Source: Nesterenkonia ebinurensis (GTDB lineage Bacteria; Actinomycetota; Actinomycetes; Actinomycetales; Micrococcaceae). Taken from it: a stretch of 64,000 nt of DNA. Positions 31,885 to 41,355 of this stretch are shown here, in pieces. Below the pieces are notes generated by a model. The model searched no databases and was not told where the DNA came from. It saw only the letters and a program-made list of their open reading frames with translations. Location of the stretch: the NCBI RefSeq assembly GCF_008711175.1, contig NZ_VWNF01000021.1, positions 186,001 to 250,000 on the forward strand, written 5' to 3'. A program made the translations under genes and the position numbers. Position 1 is the first letter of the stretch; the number at the start of each line of letters is the position of its first letter.

Positions 31885-32700
31885 TCACTGCTGGCCCAGA
31901 TGGGTGCGGGCGAAGGACAGGGACTCGGCGAGCATGCGTTCACGCTGTCCCACTTTGCGGGCTGTGCGGGTGGAGACCTCCACGGCCACCGCCCCATCGA
32001 ACCCGGAGCCGCCGAACTCGGGATCGGCGATCAGCTGCATGGCTTCCTCAACCCGCTGATTACCGTAGCCGGGCACTAAGTGATCATCCTTGAACCCGTT
32101 GGACCAGCCGTCGGTCAGGTGCACATGCCGCAGCCGGGAGCCCAGAGCCGATATATTCTCGTAGGAGTCGTCCTCCGCGGTGGCTGCGTGGGAAAAGTCC
32201 CAGGTCACGTGCCGGTACCCGAAGGGCACCGGGTTCCAGTGCGGTAAGTACATCTTGGCCTCGCGCCCGCCGGCTCGCCAGGGGTACATATTCTCCACCG
32301 CGACCACCACACCGGTATGCTCCTCAATCTGCCCCACCAGCTCAGCGAATGCTGAAGCATAGTTGCCCTGCCACCGGAAGGGGGGATGAGCCACCACGGT
32401 CCCGCATTCCACTCCACGTGCCAGCTCGGCTGACTTCCAGAGCTTGTCCTCTGCCGAGCCCCAGACCTGCTGAGTCAGCAACAGGGTGGGTGCGTGGATG
32501 GCCAGCACCGGCAGCCCGAACCGCCAGGAATGCTCATTGAGCACACTGGCCTGCTGAGTTTCAGCCCGATGAGTAACCATGATCTCCACCCCGTCATAGC
32601 CGAGGTCCTCAGCCATGGAGAAGGTCTCAGCAACCCCCAGCGGGTAGACCGATGACGAACTCAGCGCCACCGGAATCCGCGGAAGTTCACGCTCAGACAC
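31885..32700 (-). CDS. Sugar phosphate isomerase/epimerase-like TIM-barrel protein
   Basis: This 271-residue protein is in the xylose isomerase-like/AP endonuclease family 2 fold. Features are MAEDLGYDGVEIMVTHRAE near the N-terminus, VAVENMYPW with a metal-binding Glu, VTWDFSHAATAEDD with Asp and His, and LRHVHLTDGWSNG. The GTG at 32700 is preferred (GGAG seven bases upstream, GTGTCTGA overlap with the ppx stop); ATG 32706 is an alternative. In Actinobacteria this gene regularly sits between ppx and proC, but its substrate is not established. Confidence 0.87.
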   Translation of the reverse strand: MSERELPRIPVALSSSSVYPLGVAETFSMAEDLGYDGVEIMVTHRAETQQASVLNEHSWRFGLPVLAIHAPTLLLTQQVWGSAEDKLWKSAELARGVECGTVVAHPPFRWQGNYASAFAELVGQIEEHTGVVVAVENMYPWRAGGREAKMYLPHWNPVPFGYRHVTWDFSHAATAEDDSYENISALGSRLRHVHLTDGWSNGFKDDHLVPGYGNQRVEEAMQLIADPEFGGSGFDGAVAVEVSTRTARKVGQRERMLAESLSFARTHLGQQ

Positions 32701-33754
32701 GAGCATGCTCCACGTGGATCGCTTTGACATCCTTATGGGTAGGTCGGCGCAGCTCGCGGGCCAGGTCCACCTGTCCTACCGCCGGGGCATGGGCGATCTC
32801 CACCGAGCTGTCCCGGGCCAGGGTGTCCAGCCGGCGCAGGATCAGTCCCTCACGCAGCGCCCAGGGGCAGATGGTCAGCTCCTCGATGCCGAAGGTCTTC
32901 ATGGCGGTCTCGGCCACCAGGGCACCGGCGAACACCTGTGCCGAACGCATCTCGGAGACCCCCGGCAGCTTGGCCCGCTCCTTGGGTGAGAGCTCACCCA
33001 GCTGTTTGACCAGGGGTTTGAGCTCCTTGAGGCTCAGGGTCCGCCGCACATAAGGCCCTTCGGCGGAGGCTGCGGCACCGGTCAGCCGGGCCAGCGAGCG
33101 GAAAGTCTTGGAGGTGGCGGTGACCTCCAGCTGTTGTCTCAGCTGAGGGAACTCTCGTCGGGCGGCCTCGATCTCCTCGCGCACATAGCTCTTGAGCTCT
33201 TTGATCTCGGATTTGCCCGGCGCCACCCCCGCCTCCATGGTGCTGACTAGGAAGTCTCTGGTCAGCCGTCCTGCACCCAGCGGCACCGAGAGGGCCGTGG
33301 AAGGCAGCTCGTCCTGGCCGTAGGCCAGTTCCAGGGAGCCGCCGCCGATGTCGAAGTTCAGGATGTGCCCGGCCGACCAGCCCCTCCAGCGGCGCACCGC
33401 GAAGAAGGTCATGGCCGATTCCTGCGCCCCGGTGAGCTCGGTGAGCTCTACCTGGGTCTCGGCCTGGACTCGGGGAATCACCTCCGCACCATTGGCCGCC
33501 TCCCGGATGGCGGAGGTGCAGAAGCTGAGCATATCCTCGGCCCGGTGCCGGGCGGCGAACCGCACGGCCTCGGAGATGAACCCGATCAGCTCCTGCTGGC
33601 CGGCCTCAGTGATCGCGCCCTCAGAATCCAAGTACCTCACCAAGGACAGCGGGCGCTTATGTGAGGCGAAGGCCTCCGGCTTGGCCCCGATGTGTGCATC
33701 AACAAGCAGCAGGTGCACGGTGTTGGAACCGATGTCCAGAACGCCCAGTCGCAT
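32693..33754 (-). CDS. Ppx/GppA-family exopolyphosphatase
   Basis: This 353-residue protein of the ASKHA superfamily hydrolyses polyphosphate or pppGpp. The first phosphate loop is LGVLDIGSNTVHLLLVD at the N-terminus, and the second is NFDIGGGSLELAYG. The catalytic Glu is in the FCTSAIREAANG region. It lacks the C-terminal HD-like domain of long enterobacterial Ppx enzymes, as is normal for short actinobacterial forms. It follows topA by 18 bp and overlaps the TIM-barrel gene by 8 bp. Confidence 0.92.
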   Translation of the reverse strand: MRLGVLDIGSNTVHLLLVDAHIGAKPEAFASHKRPLSLVRYLDSEGAITEAGQQELIGFISEAVRFAARHRAEDMLSFCTSAIREAANGAEVIPRVQAETQVELTELTGAQESAMTFFAVRRWRGWSAGHILNFDIGGGSLELAYGQDELPSTALSVPLGAGRLTRDFLVSTMEAGVAPGKSEIKELKSYVREEIEAARREFPQLRQQLEVTATSKTFRSLARLTGAAASAEGPYVRRTLSLKELKPLVKQLGELSPKERAKLPGVSEMRSAQVFAGALVAETAMKTFGIEELTICPWALREGLILRRLDTLARDSSVEIAHAPAVGQVDLARELRRPTHKDVKAIHVEHARV

Positions 33755-33772
33755 GGGAGACCCCCTGTCCGG

Positions 33773-36559
33773 TTATGCCTTCGCCGCGGTACGACGCCGC
33801 CCGCCGGACTTCTTGGGAGCCGGACCCTTGGCCCGCTTCTCGGCCAGCAGTGAGAAGGCCTGTTCCTTGGTCAGCTGCTCCAGAGTCACGCTGCGCGGCA
33901 CGGTGACATTGGTCTGCCCGTCGGTGATGTAGGGGCCGAACCGGCCGTCCTTGACCACCACCGGCTTCTCGGTGATCGGGTCAGTGCCGAACTCGGCCAG
34001 CGGGGGTTTGGCCGCCCCCCGTCCGCGCTGCTTGGGCTGGGCGTAGATCTTTCGGGCCTCATCCTCGGTGATGGTGAACAGCTGCTCCTCATCCTGCAGC
34101 GGCCGGGTGTCAGCGCCCTTCTTCAGGTAGGGGCCAAACCGTCCGTTGAGTGCGAGGATCTCCTCGCCGTCCTCACCAGTGCCCACGGTGCGGGGCAGGG
34201 AAAGCAGCTTGAGGGCGTCGTCGAGAGTCACTGTCTCAAGTGACATGGACTTGAGCAGGCTGCCGGTGCGCGGTCTGGGCTTGGCCGGCTTCTTCTTAGG
34301 CTTGGGCTTGCCGTTCTTGTAGTACTCGGTGGGCTGGGCGTCCAGGTGGGCCTGGACCTCCTCCTCGGTGGGATCGGGGATCAGCTCGGTGACATAGGGG
34401 CCGTAACGACCGTCCTTGGCCACGATCTCCCGGCCGGTCTCCGGATCGGCGCCCAGCACCCGACCGGAAAGGGAGGCCTGTTCGAAGAGTTCCTCAGCCT
34501 TGGCGCGAGTCAGCTCATCTGGTGCCATCTCGGCAGGGAGATTGGCTCGGTCCAGCTTGATCTCCCCATTCTCATCAGCCTCACCGTCCGGATTCGGCCG
34601 CTCCAGATAGGGGCCGTAGCGGCCCACCCGGACCTCCACGCCTTCAGCCACCTCAATGGTGTTGACCGCTCGGGCGTCGATCTCCCCCAGGTTGTCCACC
34701 ACGTTCTTCAGGCCTTCCTCTGCGGTAGAGGCGCCGAAGTAGAAACCCTGCAGCCAGGCCTCGCGCTCGATCTCTCCGCGGGCAATCTGGTCCAGATCAT
34801 CCTCCAGGCGGGCGGTGAAGTCATAGTCTACGTATCGCCCGAAATGCTCCTCCAACAGGCGGATCACGCTGAACGCGGTCCATGAGGGCACCAGGGCCGA
34901 GCCTCGCTTGGTCACATAGCCGCGGTCCATGATCACTGAGATGGTGGGCGCATAAGTGGAGGGCCGGCCGATCTCCCGCTTCTCCAGCTCGGCGACGATG
35001 GTGGCCTCGGTATAGCGGGCCGGCGGGGTGGTCTCATGACCCTTAGCCTCAATGTCCTCACCTGTCAGTGAATCGCCCTCGGCCAACTTGGGCAGGCGCT
35101 TGTCTGCTGCCTTCTCCGGCTTGTCACTGGAGCCGGCGTCGTCGTTGTCCTTGATCTCCTCATAGGCGGCCAGGAACCCCGGGAAGGTGATCACTGTGCC
35201 AGAAGCCCCGAAAGTGGCCGATCGTCCGTCGGAGGCTTGGCCGGTCAGTCGCACACTGGCAGTGAAGCCCTTGGCATCGGCCATCTGAGAAGCCACGGTG
35301 CGCTTCCAGATCAGCTCGTAGAGCTTGAACTCGTCCGCGCTCAACTCCCCGCGCACCTGCTTGGGCGTGCGGAAGGAGTCCCCGGCCGGTCGGATCGCCT
35401 CATGGGCCTCCTGGGCGGTCTCATTGCGCTTGGCGTAGGTACGCGGCTTTTCCGGCACTGACTGGGCACCATAGAGTTCGCTGGCCTGGCGGCGCGCAGC
35501 GTTCAGCGCCTGGGAGCTCAGCGTGGTGGAGTCGGTACGCATATAGGTGATGTAGCCGTTTTCGTACAGCCGCTGGGCCACCTGCATGGTGGTGCGGGAG
35601 GAGAACCGCAGTCGGCGGGCGGCATCCTGCTGCAGGGTGGAGGTGATGAACGGCGGCTGAGGTCGGCGCGAGTACGGCTTGTCCTCCACCGAGTCCACAG
35701 TGAACGCGGCACCGGTGAGCCCTTCAGCCAGAGATTCTGCGTCCGTCTTATTGAGAACCACGACGCCGCGGCGAGAGTCTTTCAGTTCACCTTTGTCGGT
35801 GAAGTCGGAACCGGCGGCGATGCGTTCGCCGTTGACCGCGTGCAGCTTGGCGGTGAACGTTCGCTCGCCTTCCGAAACCTGCTGCGGAGCTTCCGGGGCA
35901 CTGCTCGCTCTCTTAGAAACTACCGTGGAGAACTCGCCCGTCAAATCCCAGTAGCCGGCAGAGATGAAGGCCATACGTTCGCGCTCACGGTCCACCACCA
36001 TCCGCGTGGCCACTGACTGCACACGGCCGGCGGAGAGCCCTTTGCCGACTTTGCGCCAGAGCACCGGGGAGATCTCATAGCCGTAGAGCCGGTCGAGGAT
36101 GCGTCGGGTCTCCTGGGCGTCCACCAGGTCAGAATCGATCTCCCGGGGGTTCTCCATAGCCCGGGTGATGGCCTCTTTGGTGATCTCGGTGAAGCTGAGC
36201 CGGTAGGTGGGGATCTTGGGCTTGAGCACCTCATAGAGGTGCCAGGCGATGGCTTCACCTTCTCGGTCGGCGTCGGTGGCGAGGTAGAGCTCGTCGGCCT
36301 CTTTGAGCTGTTTCTTCAGCTCACGGACCTTGGACTTCTTGGACTCAGAGACCACATAGTAGGGTTCAAACCCGTTCTCCGGGTCCACAGCGAATTTGCC
36401 GAAGGGGCCCTTCTTCATGTCAGCGGGCAGGTCCGAGGGCTGCGGGAGGTCACGGATATGCCCGGCGGAGGCGTCCACGATGAAGTCATCGCCCAGGTAT
36501 TTGGCGATGGAACGGGACTTGGCCGGGGACTCAACAATGACCAACTTTTTGCCTGACAC
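33773..36559 (-). CDS. topA: DNA topoisomerase I (TopA)
   Basis: TopA relaxes negative supercoils by cutting one DNA strand through a tyrosine. The 928-residue protein starts at GTG 36559 (AAGGAG upstream). The Toprim domain opens with KKLVIVESPAKSRSIAKYLG and contains YLATDADREGEAIAWHL. The active-site Tyr is in NGYITYMRTDSTTLS. Four C-terminal repeat units follow (VRVGRYGPYLE, KDGRYGPYVTEL, NGRFGPYLKKG, KDGRFGPYITDG) instead of zinc fingers, then a Lys/Arg-rich tail (KKSGGRRRTAAKA). All of this is typical for Actinobacteria, where the basic tail supports processive relaxation. Confidence 0.97.
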   Translation of the reverse strand: MSGKKLVIVESPAKSRSIAKYLGDDFIVDASAGHIRDLPQPSDLPADMKKGPFGKFAVDPENGFEPYYVVSESKKSKVRELKKQLKEADELYLATDADREGEAIAWHLYEVLKPKIPTYRLSFTEITKEAITRAMENPREIDSDLVDAQETRRILDRLYGYEISPVLWRKVGKGLSAGRVQSVATRMVVDRERERMAFISAGYWDLTGEFSTVVSKRASSAPEAPQQVSEGERTFTAKLHAVNGERIAAGSDFTDKGELKDSRRGVVVLNKTDAESLAEGLTGAAFTVDSVEDKPYSRRPQPPFITSTLQQDAARRLRFSSRTTMQVAQRLYENGYITYMRTDSTTLSSQALNAARRQASELYGAQSVPEKPRTYAKRNETAQEAHEAIRPAGDSFRTPKQVRGELSADEFKLYELIWKRTVASQMADAKGFTASVRLTGQASDGRSATFGASGTVITFPGFLAAYEEIKDNDDAGSSDKPEKAADKRLPKLAEGDSLTGEDIEAKGHETTPPARYTEATIVAELEKREIGRPSTYAPTISVIMDRGYVTKRGSALVPSWTAFSVIRLLEEHFGRYVDYDFTARLEDDLDQIARGEIEREAWLQGFYFGASTAEEGLKNVVDNLGEIDARAVNTIEVAEGVEVRVGRYGPYLERPNPDGEADENGEIKLDRANLPAEMAPDELTRAKAEELFEQASLSGRVLGADPETGREIVAKDGRYGPYVTELIPDPTEEEVQAHLDAQPTEYYKNGKPKPKKKPAKPRPRTGSLLKSMSLETVTLDDALKLLSLPRTVGTGEDGEEILALNGRFGPYLKKGADTRPLQDEEQLFTITEDEARKIYAQPKQRGRGAAKPPLAEFGTDPITEKPVVVKDGRFGPYITDGQTNVTVPRSVTLEQLTKEQAFSLLAEKRAKGPAPKKSGGRRRTAAKA

Positions 36560-36603
36560 GAAACTCCTTGGGCTCTGCAGTGCGGTGCGGTGCTCACTAT
36601 AAC

Positions 36604-38322
36604 TCAATCGGCACCATCTGCTTTCTGCGTTGTTGCTGCCTCCGTTTCCTGGTCCTCCAGGAAACCCTCGGTGTAGAGGTCGAGGACTTCATGGGTGAGG
36701 GCATCCTCATCTGCCTCGGTCAGGGAGCAGACCGCGGTGATCAGCTGGGCGGCGGTGAACTCGCCGTCGGCCGCCGCCATGAAGCCCGCAGCTGCCGAGC
36801 TGACCGGTCGGCAGCGGCGCAGCCCGGCACCCTGACGGGCGATGATCACCTCGGGATGCTCGGCACCGAAGCGCTGGTAACGCTCTTCGGTGACAGCCTC
36901 TGGCACGATGAGAACCTGTTGGAGGACGGCGTCAGCGTCATGTTCAGCGGCGAGCGCCCGTTGGACGGTCTCTCCGATGACTGGACCCAAAGGCTGCTGG
37001 ACCTCTCCGGTGAGCTCTTCATAACAGGTCCAGGGGCTGGTGGGGAAGTGGGCGGCGTTATCTGCGGGTTTCTGCAGCCAGATCAGGCCGAAGCCGATCT
37101 GGGTCACTTGCCGGGAGGCGAAGTCCGCGATGTACTCGGCGTACCGGCGCCGGTAGTCGACAAGGCTGCGCTCCTCGGAGGCGTCGCGCAACCAGGTTTC
37201 GGCGTACTGGGCCGGGGTCTGCACATCGCGCTGGATGAACCAGGCGTTCAACCCAGCAGACTCCACCCAGGCTCGTGGCCGGGTGTGCCAAGCGTCATCA
37301 TTCTGATAAGACTCCCAATTCCCTAACATCTGCGCCGTGCCGCCGGGACTGAGCACCGCAGGCAGCCCGGTGATCAGCTCCTGCATCAGGGCATCACCCT
37401 CACGCCCGCCGTCGCGGTAGGTGTAACGCTCAGCCTCGGACTCTCCTGGGGTGCGCGGGGTGATCACGAACGGCGGGTTGGAGACCACCAGGTCGAACCG
37501 CCGAGCGCCCACCGGTTCCAGCAGGGAGCCCTGAACCAGCTGCACCCGGTCTTCCAGATGCACTGGATCCAGTCCCAGGGCCGGGGCATTGAGCAGCAGA
37601 TTGAACCGGGCGAAGACCAGAGCGCGCTCCGAGAGATCAGTGCCGGTGACATGCTCAGCATGGTCCAGCAGGTGCAGCAGCTGGATGCCGCAGCCGGTGC
37701 CGATGTCCAGTGCGGTCTTCACAGCCCGGCGGTGGGTGATCCCGGCCAACGTCAAGCTGGCCTGGCCTACCCCCAGCACGTGGTCATGCGGCAGGGCGCC
37801 GGTGACCTGATGAGCGGAGAGATCAGAGGTGACCCACAGGTCCTTGCTGCCTGCCTTAGTTTCCGCCAGGTAGGGCCGCAGGTCGCAGGCAGGCCAGACC
37901 CCGGTGTGCCCGGGCTGGGCCAGGCCGAGCTGGCGAAGGCCTTCCACCCCGGTGCGCGGTAGGGCGGCGGTCACCTGCTCGTAGGAGACTTCCACTGCCA
38001 CCAGCCACAGCGCGGTGAGCACCGCGCATGGGCGGTACCAGGACGGGTGGGAGACGTTCGCCTCGGGGGACTCGGCACCTGCGCCGGTCTCCGCTCGGCT
38101 CAATCGGTCGACGTCACTTGGGATACTCTCCAGCAGTTTCTGGACACGTAGCTGCCCGGGCACAATCTGCTCCCGGTCCAGGGCGGCCACCGCTTCGAGA
38201 CCGAGCAGCTCGGCCACCCCGTCATTGGTGAAGCCTGCCTCAGCCAAATCTTCACGCAATGAAGCGATCAGCCCCAAGTTCTGCGAATTGGGCGGGCCGG
38301 GTGCAGGCGGGAAGGCAGTCAT
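36604..38322 (-). CDS. SAM-dependent methyltransferase (HemK/RsmC-like NPPF type) with N-terminal extra domain
   Basis: This 572-residue protein has a long N-terminal domain (1-200) and a class I methyltransferase core: TALDIGTGCGIQLLHLL binds SAM, and DLVVSNPPFVI is the NPPF motif of N-methylating enzymes acting on bases or glutamine. A C-terminal region (about 430-560) of unknown role follows. The whole architecture recurs in Actinobacteria upstream of topA. Residues 73-88, RLSRAETGAGAESPEA, are an apparent insertion shared with ProC. The target of methylation is not known. It is divergent from the CrtI-like gene with a 43-bp gap. Confidence 0.85.
   Translation of the reverse strand: MTAFPPAPGPPNSQNLGLIASLREDLAEAGFTNDGVAELLGLEAVAALDREQIVPGQLRVQKLLESIPSDVDRLSRAETGAGAESPEANVSHPSWYRPCAVLTALWLVAVEVSYEQVTAALPRTGVEGLRQLGLAQPGHTGVWPACDLRPYLAETKAGSKDLWVTSDLSAHQVTGALPHDHVLGVGQASLTLAGITHRRAVKTALDIGTGCGIQLLHLLDHAEHVTGTDLSERALVFARFNLLLNAPALGLDPVHLEDRVQLVQGSLLEPVGARRFDLVVSNPPFVITPRTPGESEAERYTYRDGGREGDALMQELITGLPAVLSPGGTAQMLGNWESYQNDDAWHTRPRAWVESAGLNAWFIQRDVQTPAQYAETWLRDASEERSLVDYRRRYAEYIADFASRQVTQIGFGLIWLQKPADNAAHFPTSPWTCYEELTGEVQQPLGPVIGETVQRALAAEHDADAVLQQVLIVPEAVTEERYQRFGAEHPEVIIARQGAGLRRCRPVSSAAAGFMAAADGEFTAAQLITAVCSLTEADEDALTHEVLDLYTEGFLEDQETEAATTQKADGAD
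38058..38106 (-). repeat. In-frame peptide-coding repeat, copy B (in methyltransferase)
   Basis: These 49 bases encode RLSRAETGAGAESPEA plus one base. They are the counterpart of 31200-31248 in proC. Both lie on the minus strand and in the reading frame of their host gene. Confidence 0.75.
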
Positions 38323-38365
38323 AGACCCAGCCTATGCCGGCCCGGCGCCCCCTAGACTGAGTGCC

Positions 38366-39940
38366 ATGGCATGGCATGCGGCAGTGGTGGGCTCTGGGCC
38401 CAATGGGCTAACCGCTGCTTACCAGCTGGCACGGGCCGGGTGGCAGGTCACCGTCTATGAGGCGGCCGGTGCTCCCGGCGGGGCGGCCCGCTCTGCTGAG
38501 CTGTTCGGGCCTCAGCTGATCAGCGATCTCGGTTCCAGTGTGCACCCGCTCACCGCGGCCTCCCCGGCTTATGCGGAGCTGGGGTTGGAGTTCGTGCACC
38601 CGCCGATTGCTGCCGCGCACCCTTTGGACAGCACTGAGCACGACGACGCCGGGCCAGTTCTGCTCCACCGCAGTCTGGCCGATACTGCCGCCGGGTTGGG
38701 TGCCGATGCGGACCTCTGGGATTGGATCGTCGGGCCTCTGGTCAATAACTGGAACGCGGTACGTCAGGCGATATTCACCCCGCCCTCCACTCCTTTTTCC
38801 GGAGCCGGTCCGGGGCTGTGGAACCTGGTGGGACGCGCTGTCGCCTTCGCCCAGTTCGGAGCAGCCGGAGCCATGCCGGCTGCGAACCTGATGCGCAGCT
38901 TCAAGACCCAGGAGGGCCGGGTGCTGTTCGCCGGACTGGCTGCTCACTCCACCGGTCCGCTGAGTGCCCCGTTGAGCTCTGCCTTTGGTGTGCTCTTAGG
39001 GGCTGCGGCCCACACTGTGGGCTGGCCGGTGCTCCGCGGCGGGTCCCAACAGCTGGTCAATGCTTTAGTTGCTGAGCTGGAAGCCCATGGTGTGCGGATT
39101 TTCACCGGATTCGCAGTGGAGGGCATCACAGAGGTTCCGCTGCCCGGGCTGCGACAGGGTGTCCGACCCGACCTGAAGCGCCGTGGTTACCGGATCGACG
39201 GGGTTCGGTACGGCAGCCGGGGGCACCGGCGCCGCTCCGGTGACCAGGTCGCCGACGTCGTCGTACTGGATCTGACCCCTGCACAGGTGCTCAGGCTTGC
39301 CGGGCTGCGGCTCACTGAGCGGGTGCAGCGCCGGATGGGCCGCTGGAACTATGGCCCTGGGGTGGTGAAGATCGACTACCTGATGGACGGGCCGCTCCCC
39401 TGGGCGCGCTCGGAGCTGGCCGCAGCCGGCACGGTGCACCTGGGCGGCAGTGCCGAGCAGATCGCCGCCAGTGAGGCGGCCGCAAATAAAGGGGTGCTGC
39501 CTGGGCGGCCCTATGTGTTGGTTGCCCAGCCCAGTGCCGCCGATGACTCCCGCACTCCTGATCATCGGACGGTCTGCTGGGCCTACGCGCATGTTCCGCG
39601 CGGGCTTGGCGCCGCGGGGACTGCCCGGGCGGCCAAGCTGATCGAGGAGGAGATCACCAGGTTCGCCCCGGACTTCCGTGACGCTGTGCTGAATCGGAAA
39701 GTCTGGGGCCCGGCCGAGCTGGAGGCCTGGAATGCCAACCTGGTGGGCGGAAGCGTGAGTGCGGGGCTGGCCACTCTGGGTCAGACCTTCGCCGGCCCGG
39801 CGCGGGTGCGCCGACCCTACTCGTTGGGCCAGGAGGGCATCTATATGTGCTCAGCGGCCACCCCGCCCGGCGGCGGTGCCCACGGTATGGCCGGCTTCAA
39901 CGCCGCTGCCGCAGTCCTCCGTGACACCCAAGCCCGCTGA
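38366..39940 (+). CDS. CrtI/phytoene desaturase-like FAD-dependent oxidoreductase
   Basis: This 524-residue flavoprotein starts at ATG 38366. The N-terminal FAD site is AAVVGSGPNGLTAAYQLARAGW, followed by VYEAAGAPGGAARSAEL, both typical of the phytoene dehydrogenase-related NAD(P)/FAD family. The C-terminal FAD region is YMCSAATPPGGGAHGMAGF. Members near this branch are often annotated as phytoene dehydrogenases although no other carotenoid gene is present here. A role in carotenoid or lipid oxidation cannot be decided. It stands alone, convergent with the atoE gene. Confidence 0.85.
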   Translation: MAWHAAVVGSGPNGLTAAYQLARAGWQVTVYEAAGAPGGAARSAELFGPQLISDLGSSVHPLTAASPAYAELGLEFVHPPIAAAHPLDSTEHDDAGPVLLHRSLADTAAGLGADADLWDWIVGPLVNNWNAVRQAIFTPPSTPFSGAGPGLWNLVGRAVAFAQFGAAGAMPAANLMRSFKTQEGRVLFAGLAAHSTGPLSAPLSSAFGVLLGAAAHTVGWPVLRGGSQQLVNALVAELEAHGVRIFTGFAVEGITEVPLPGLRQGVRPDLKRRGYRIDGVRYGSRGHRRRSGDQVADVVVLDLTPAQVLRLAGLRLTERVQRRMGRWNYGPGVVKIDYLMDGPLPWARSELAAAGTVHLGGSAEQIAASEAAANKGVLPGRPYVLVAQPSAADDSRTPDHRTVCWAYAHVPRGLGAAGTARAAKLIEEEITRFAPDFRDAVLNRKVWGPAELEAWNANLVGGSVSAGLATLGQTFAGPARVRRPYSLGQEGIYMCSAATPPGGGAHGMAGFNAAAAVLRDTQAR

Positions 39941-39967
39941 CCAGTCCCAGGCTCATGCTCAGCCGGC

Positions 39968-41299
39968 CTAGGAGGTCATGAAGCCGAGTATCAGCATAGC
40001 GACACCCATCACCACCGCCGCGTAGAAGAGCACCATGATGACGTACCCCATCACATCCTGAAGCTTGAGCTTGGAGATAGCCAGCACCGGTAGAAGGAAC
40101 ATGGGGGTGAGCATGTTCGTCCATCCGTCGCCGATCGAGGCAGCCACAGCGGTTGCCGCGCCGCTGGCGCCCACGGCGTTGGCCGCTTCGATCATCACCG
40201 GCCCCTGGATCGCCCACTGGCCACCACCCGAAGGGATCAGCACATTGATGAGACCCGCGGAGAGGAACGTCCACAGTGGCAGCGTGTTCTCGTCGGAGAC
40301 CTGGACGAACAGGTCCGAGAACATCACCACCAGCCCGGAGCCGGTCATGATCCCCATGATGCCTGCATAGAACGGGTACTGCACGATCACCCCGCCCACG
40401 GTCTTGACGCCTTCGGCCATGGCAGCCAGAAAACGCGAGGGCCGGGCGAAGAGCAGGAACGCCAACATCAGGAAGATGAAATTGACCGAATTGAGATTGA
40501 GCTGGCCCCCGTCGAAGAAATAGATCACCGAGTAGATCAGGCCCAGGGTGCCTGTGACGACGCCGCCGAACCAGTGCCTGTTCAGACGCTGCCCGAGCCC
40601 CATGGATTCGGGATCCACCGGCGGCTCTTCGGGCGGGCGGACCGTCTCTGGGTCGATCGGGATCACTTTGGCGGGATCCTTTGGATGCAGCATCGCCATG
40701 AAGAACGGCAGAGTCACGATGGTGAAGATGGACAGTGCCAGCACCACCGGGTGGAAGATGGTCTCAGAGAGTGTCTCGATGCCCATCTGCTCCTCCAGGA
40801 AATGCCCCGGGGTAGCCACGGTCAGCGGGATGGTGGCCGACATCCCGGCGCCGTAGATCACGAATCCCCCGTAGGCGCCGGCGATGACCAGCGGATAGTG
40901 CGCATCGCGGACGTTGACGGCGATCTTCTGAGCGATCAGGGTTCCGACGATCAGTCCGAATCCCCACTGGAACCAGCTGGCCACCCCGGTGACGAACACC
41001 GCCATGGCCACTGCGGTCTTCGGGGAGGTCGGAATGCTGGCGAGCCGGTCCAGTATGCGGTCAGCCGCCGGGGTGCTGGCCAGCAGGTAGCCGGTCAGGA
41101 TGATAAGCACAACCTGCATACCGAACTCCAGCAGGCCCCAGAAACCTTCACCCCAGTAGGTGATGACGTCCAGGGGGCTGCTGCGTCCGAAGATCAGTGC
41201 CAGCACGATGCTGGCGACGGTGAGCAGAATGGCAATCACCAGCGGGTCGGGCAGATAGCGGCGGGCCAGTCTGCTGAAGAACTCTGCTAGGGCAACCAT
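39968..41299 (-). CDS. AtoE-type short-chain fatty acid transporter
   Basis: This 443-residue integral membrane protein has about ten or more helices. The sequence ARRYLPDPLVIAILLTVAS and TGVASWFQWGFGLIVG are characteristic of the AtoE/SCFA transporter family, as is LINVLIPSGGGQWAIQGPVM. Such carriers import acetoacetate, butyrate and related short-chain acids. It lies 57 bp downstream of the E2 gene on the same strand, so the operon reads E1, E2, transporter. The substrate should be a small acid converted to a 2-oxoacid or ketone acted on by the E1/E2 complex (inference). Confidence 0.9.
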   Translation of the reverse strand: MVALAEFFSRLARRYLPDPLVIAILLTVASIVLALIFGRSSPLDVITYWGEGFWGLLEFGMQVVLIILTGYLLASTPAADRILDRLASIPTSPKTAVAMAVFVTGVASWFQWGFGLIVGTLIAQKIAVNVRDAHYPLVIAGAYGGFVIYGAGMSATIPLTVATPGHFLEEQMGIETLSETIFHPVVLALSIFTIVTLPFFMAMLHPKDPAKVIPIDPETVRPPEEPPVDPESMGLGQRLNRHWFGGVVTGTLGLIYSVIYFFDGGQLNLNSVNFIFLMLAFLLFARPSRFLAAMAEGVKTVGGVIVQYPFYAGIMGIMTGSGLVVMFSDLFVQVSDENTLPLWTFLSAGLINVLIPSGGGQWAIQGPVMIEAANAVGASGAATAVAASIGDGWTNMLTPMFLLPVLAISKLKLQDVMGYVIMVLFYAAVVMGVAMLILGFMTS

Positions 41300-41355
41300 G
41301 AGGTGTTCCTTTTCTTTCGTGGTCGGCGGCTATGCGGACCGGTTCGGGTGTGAGG

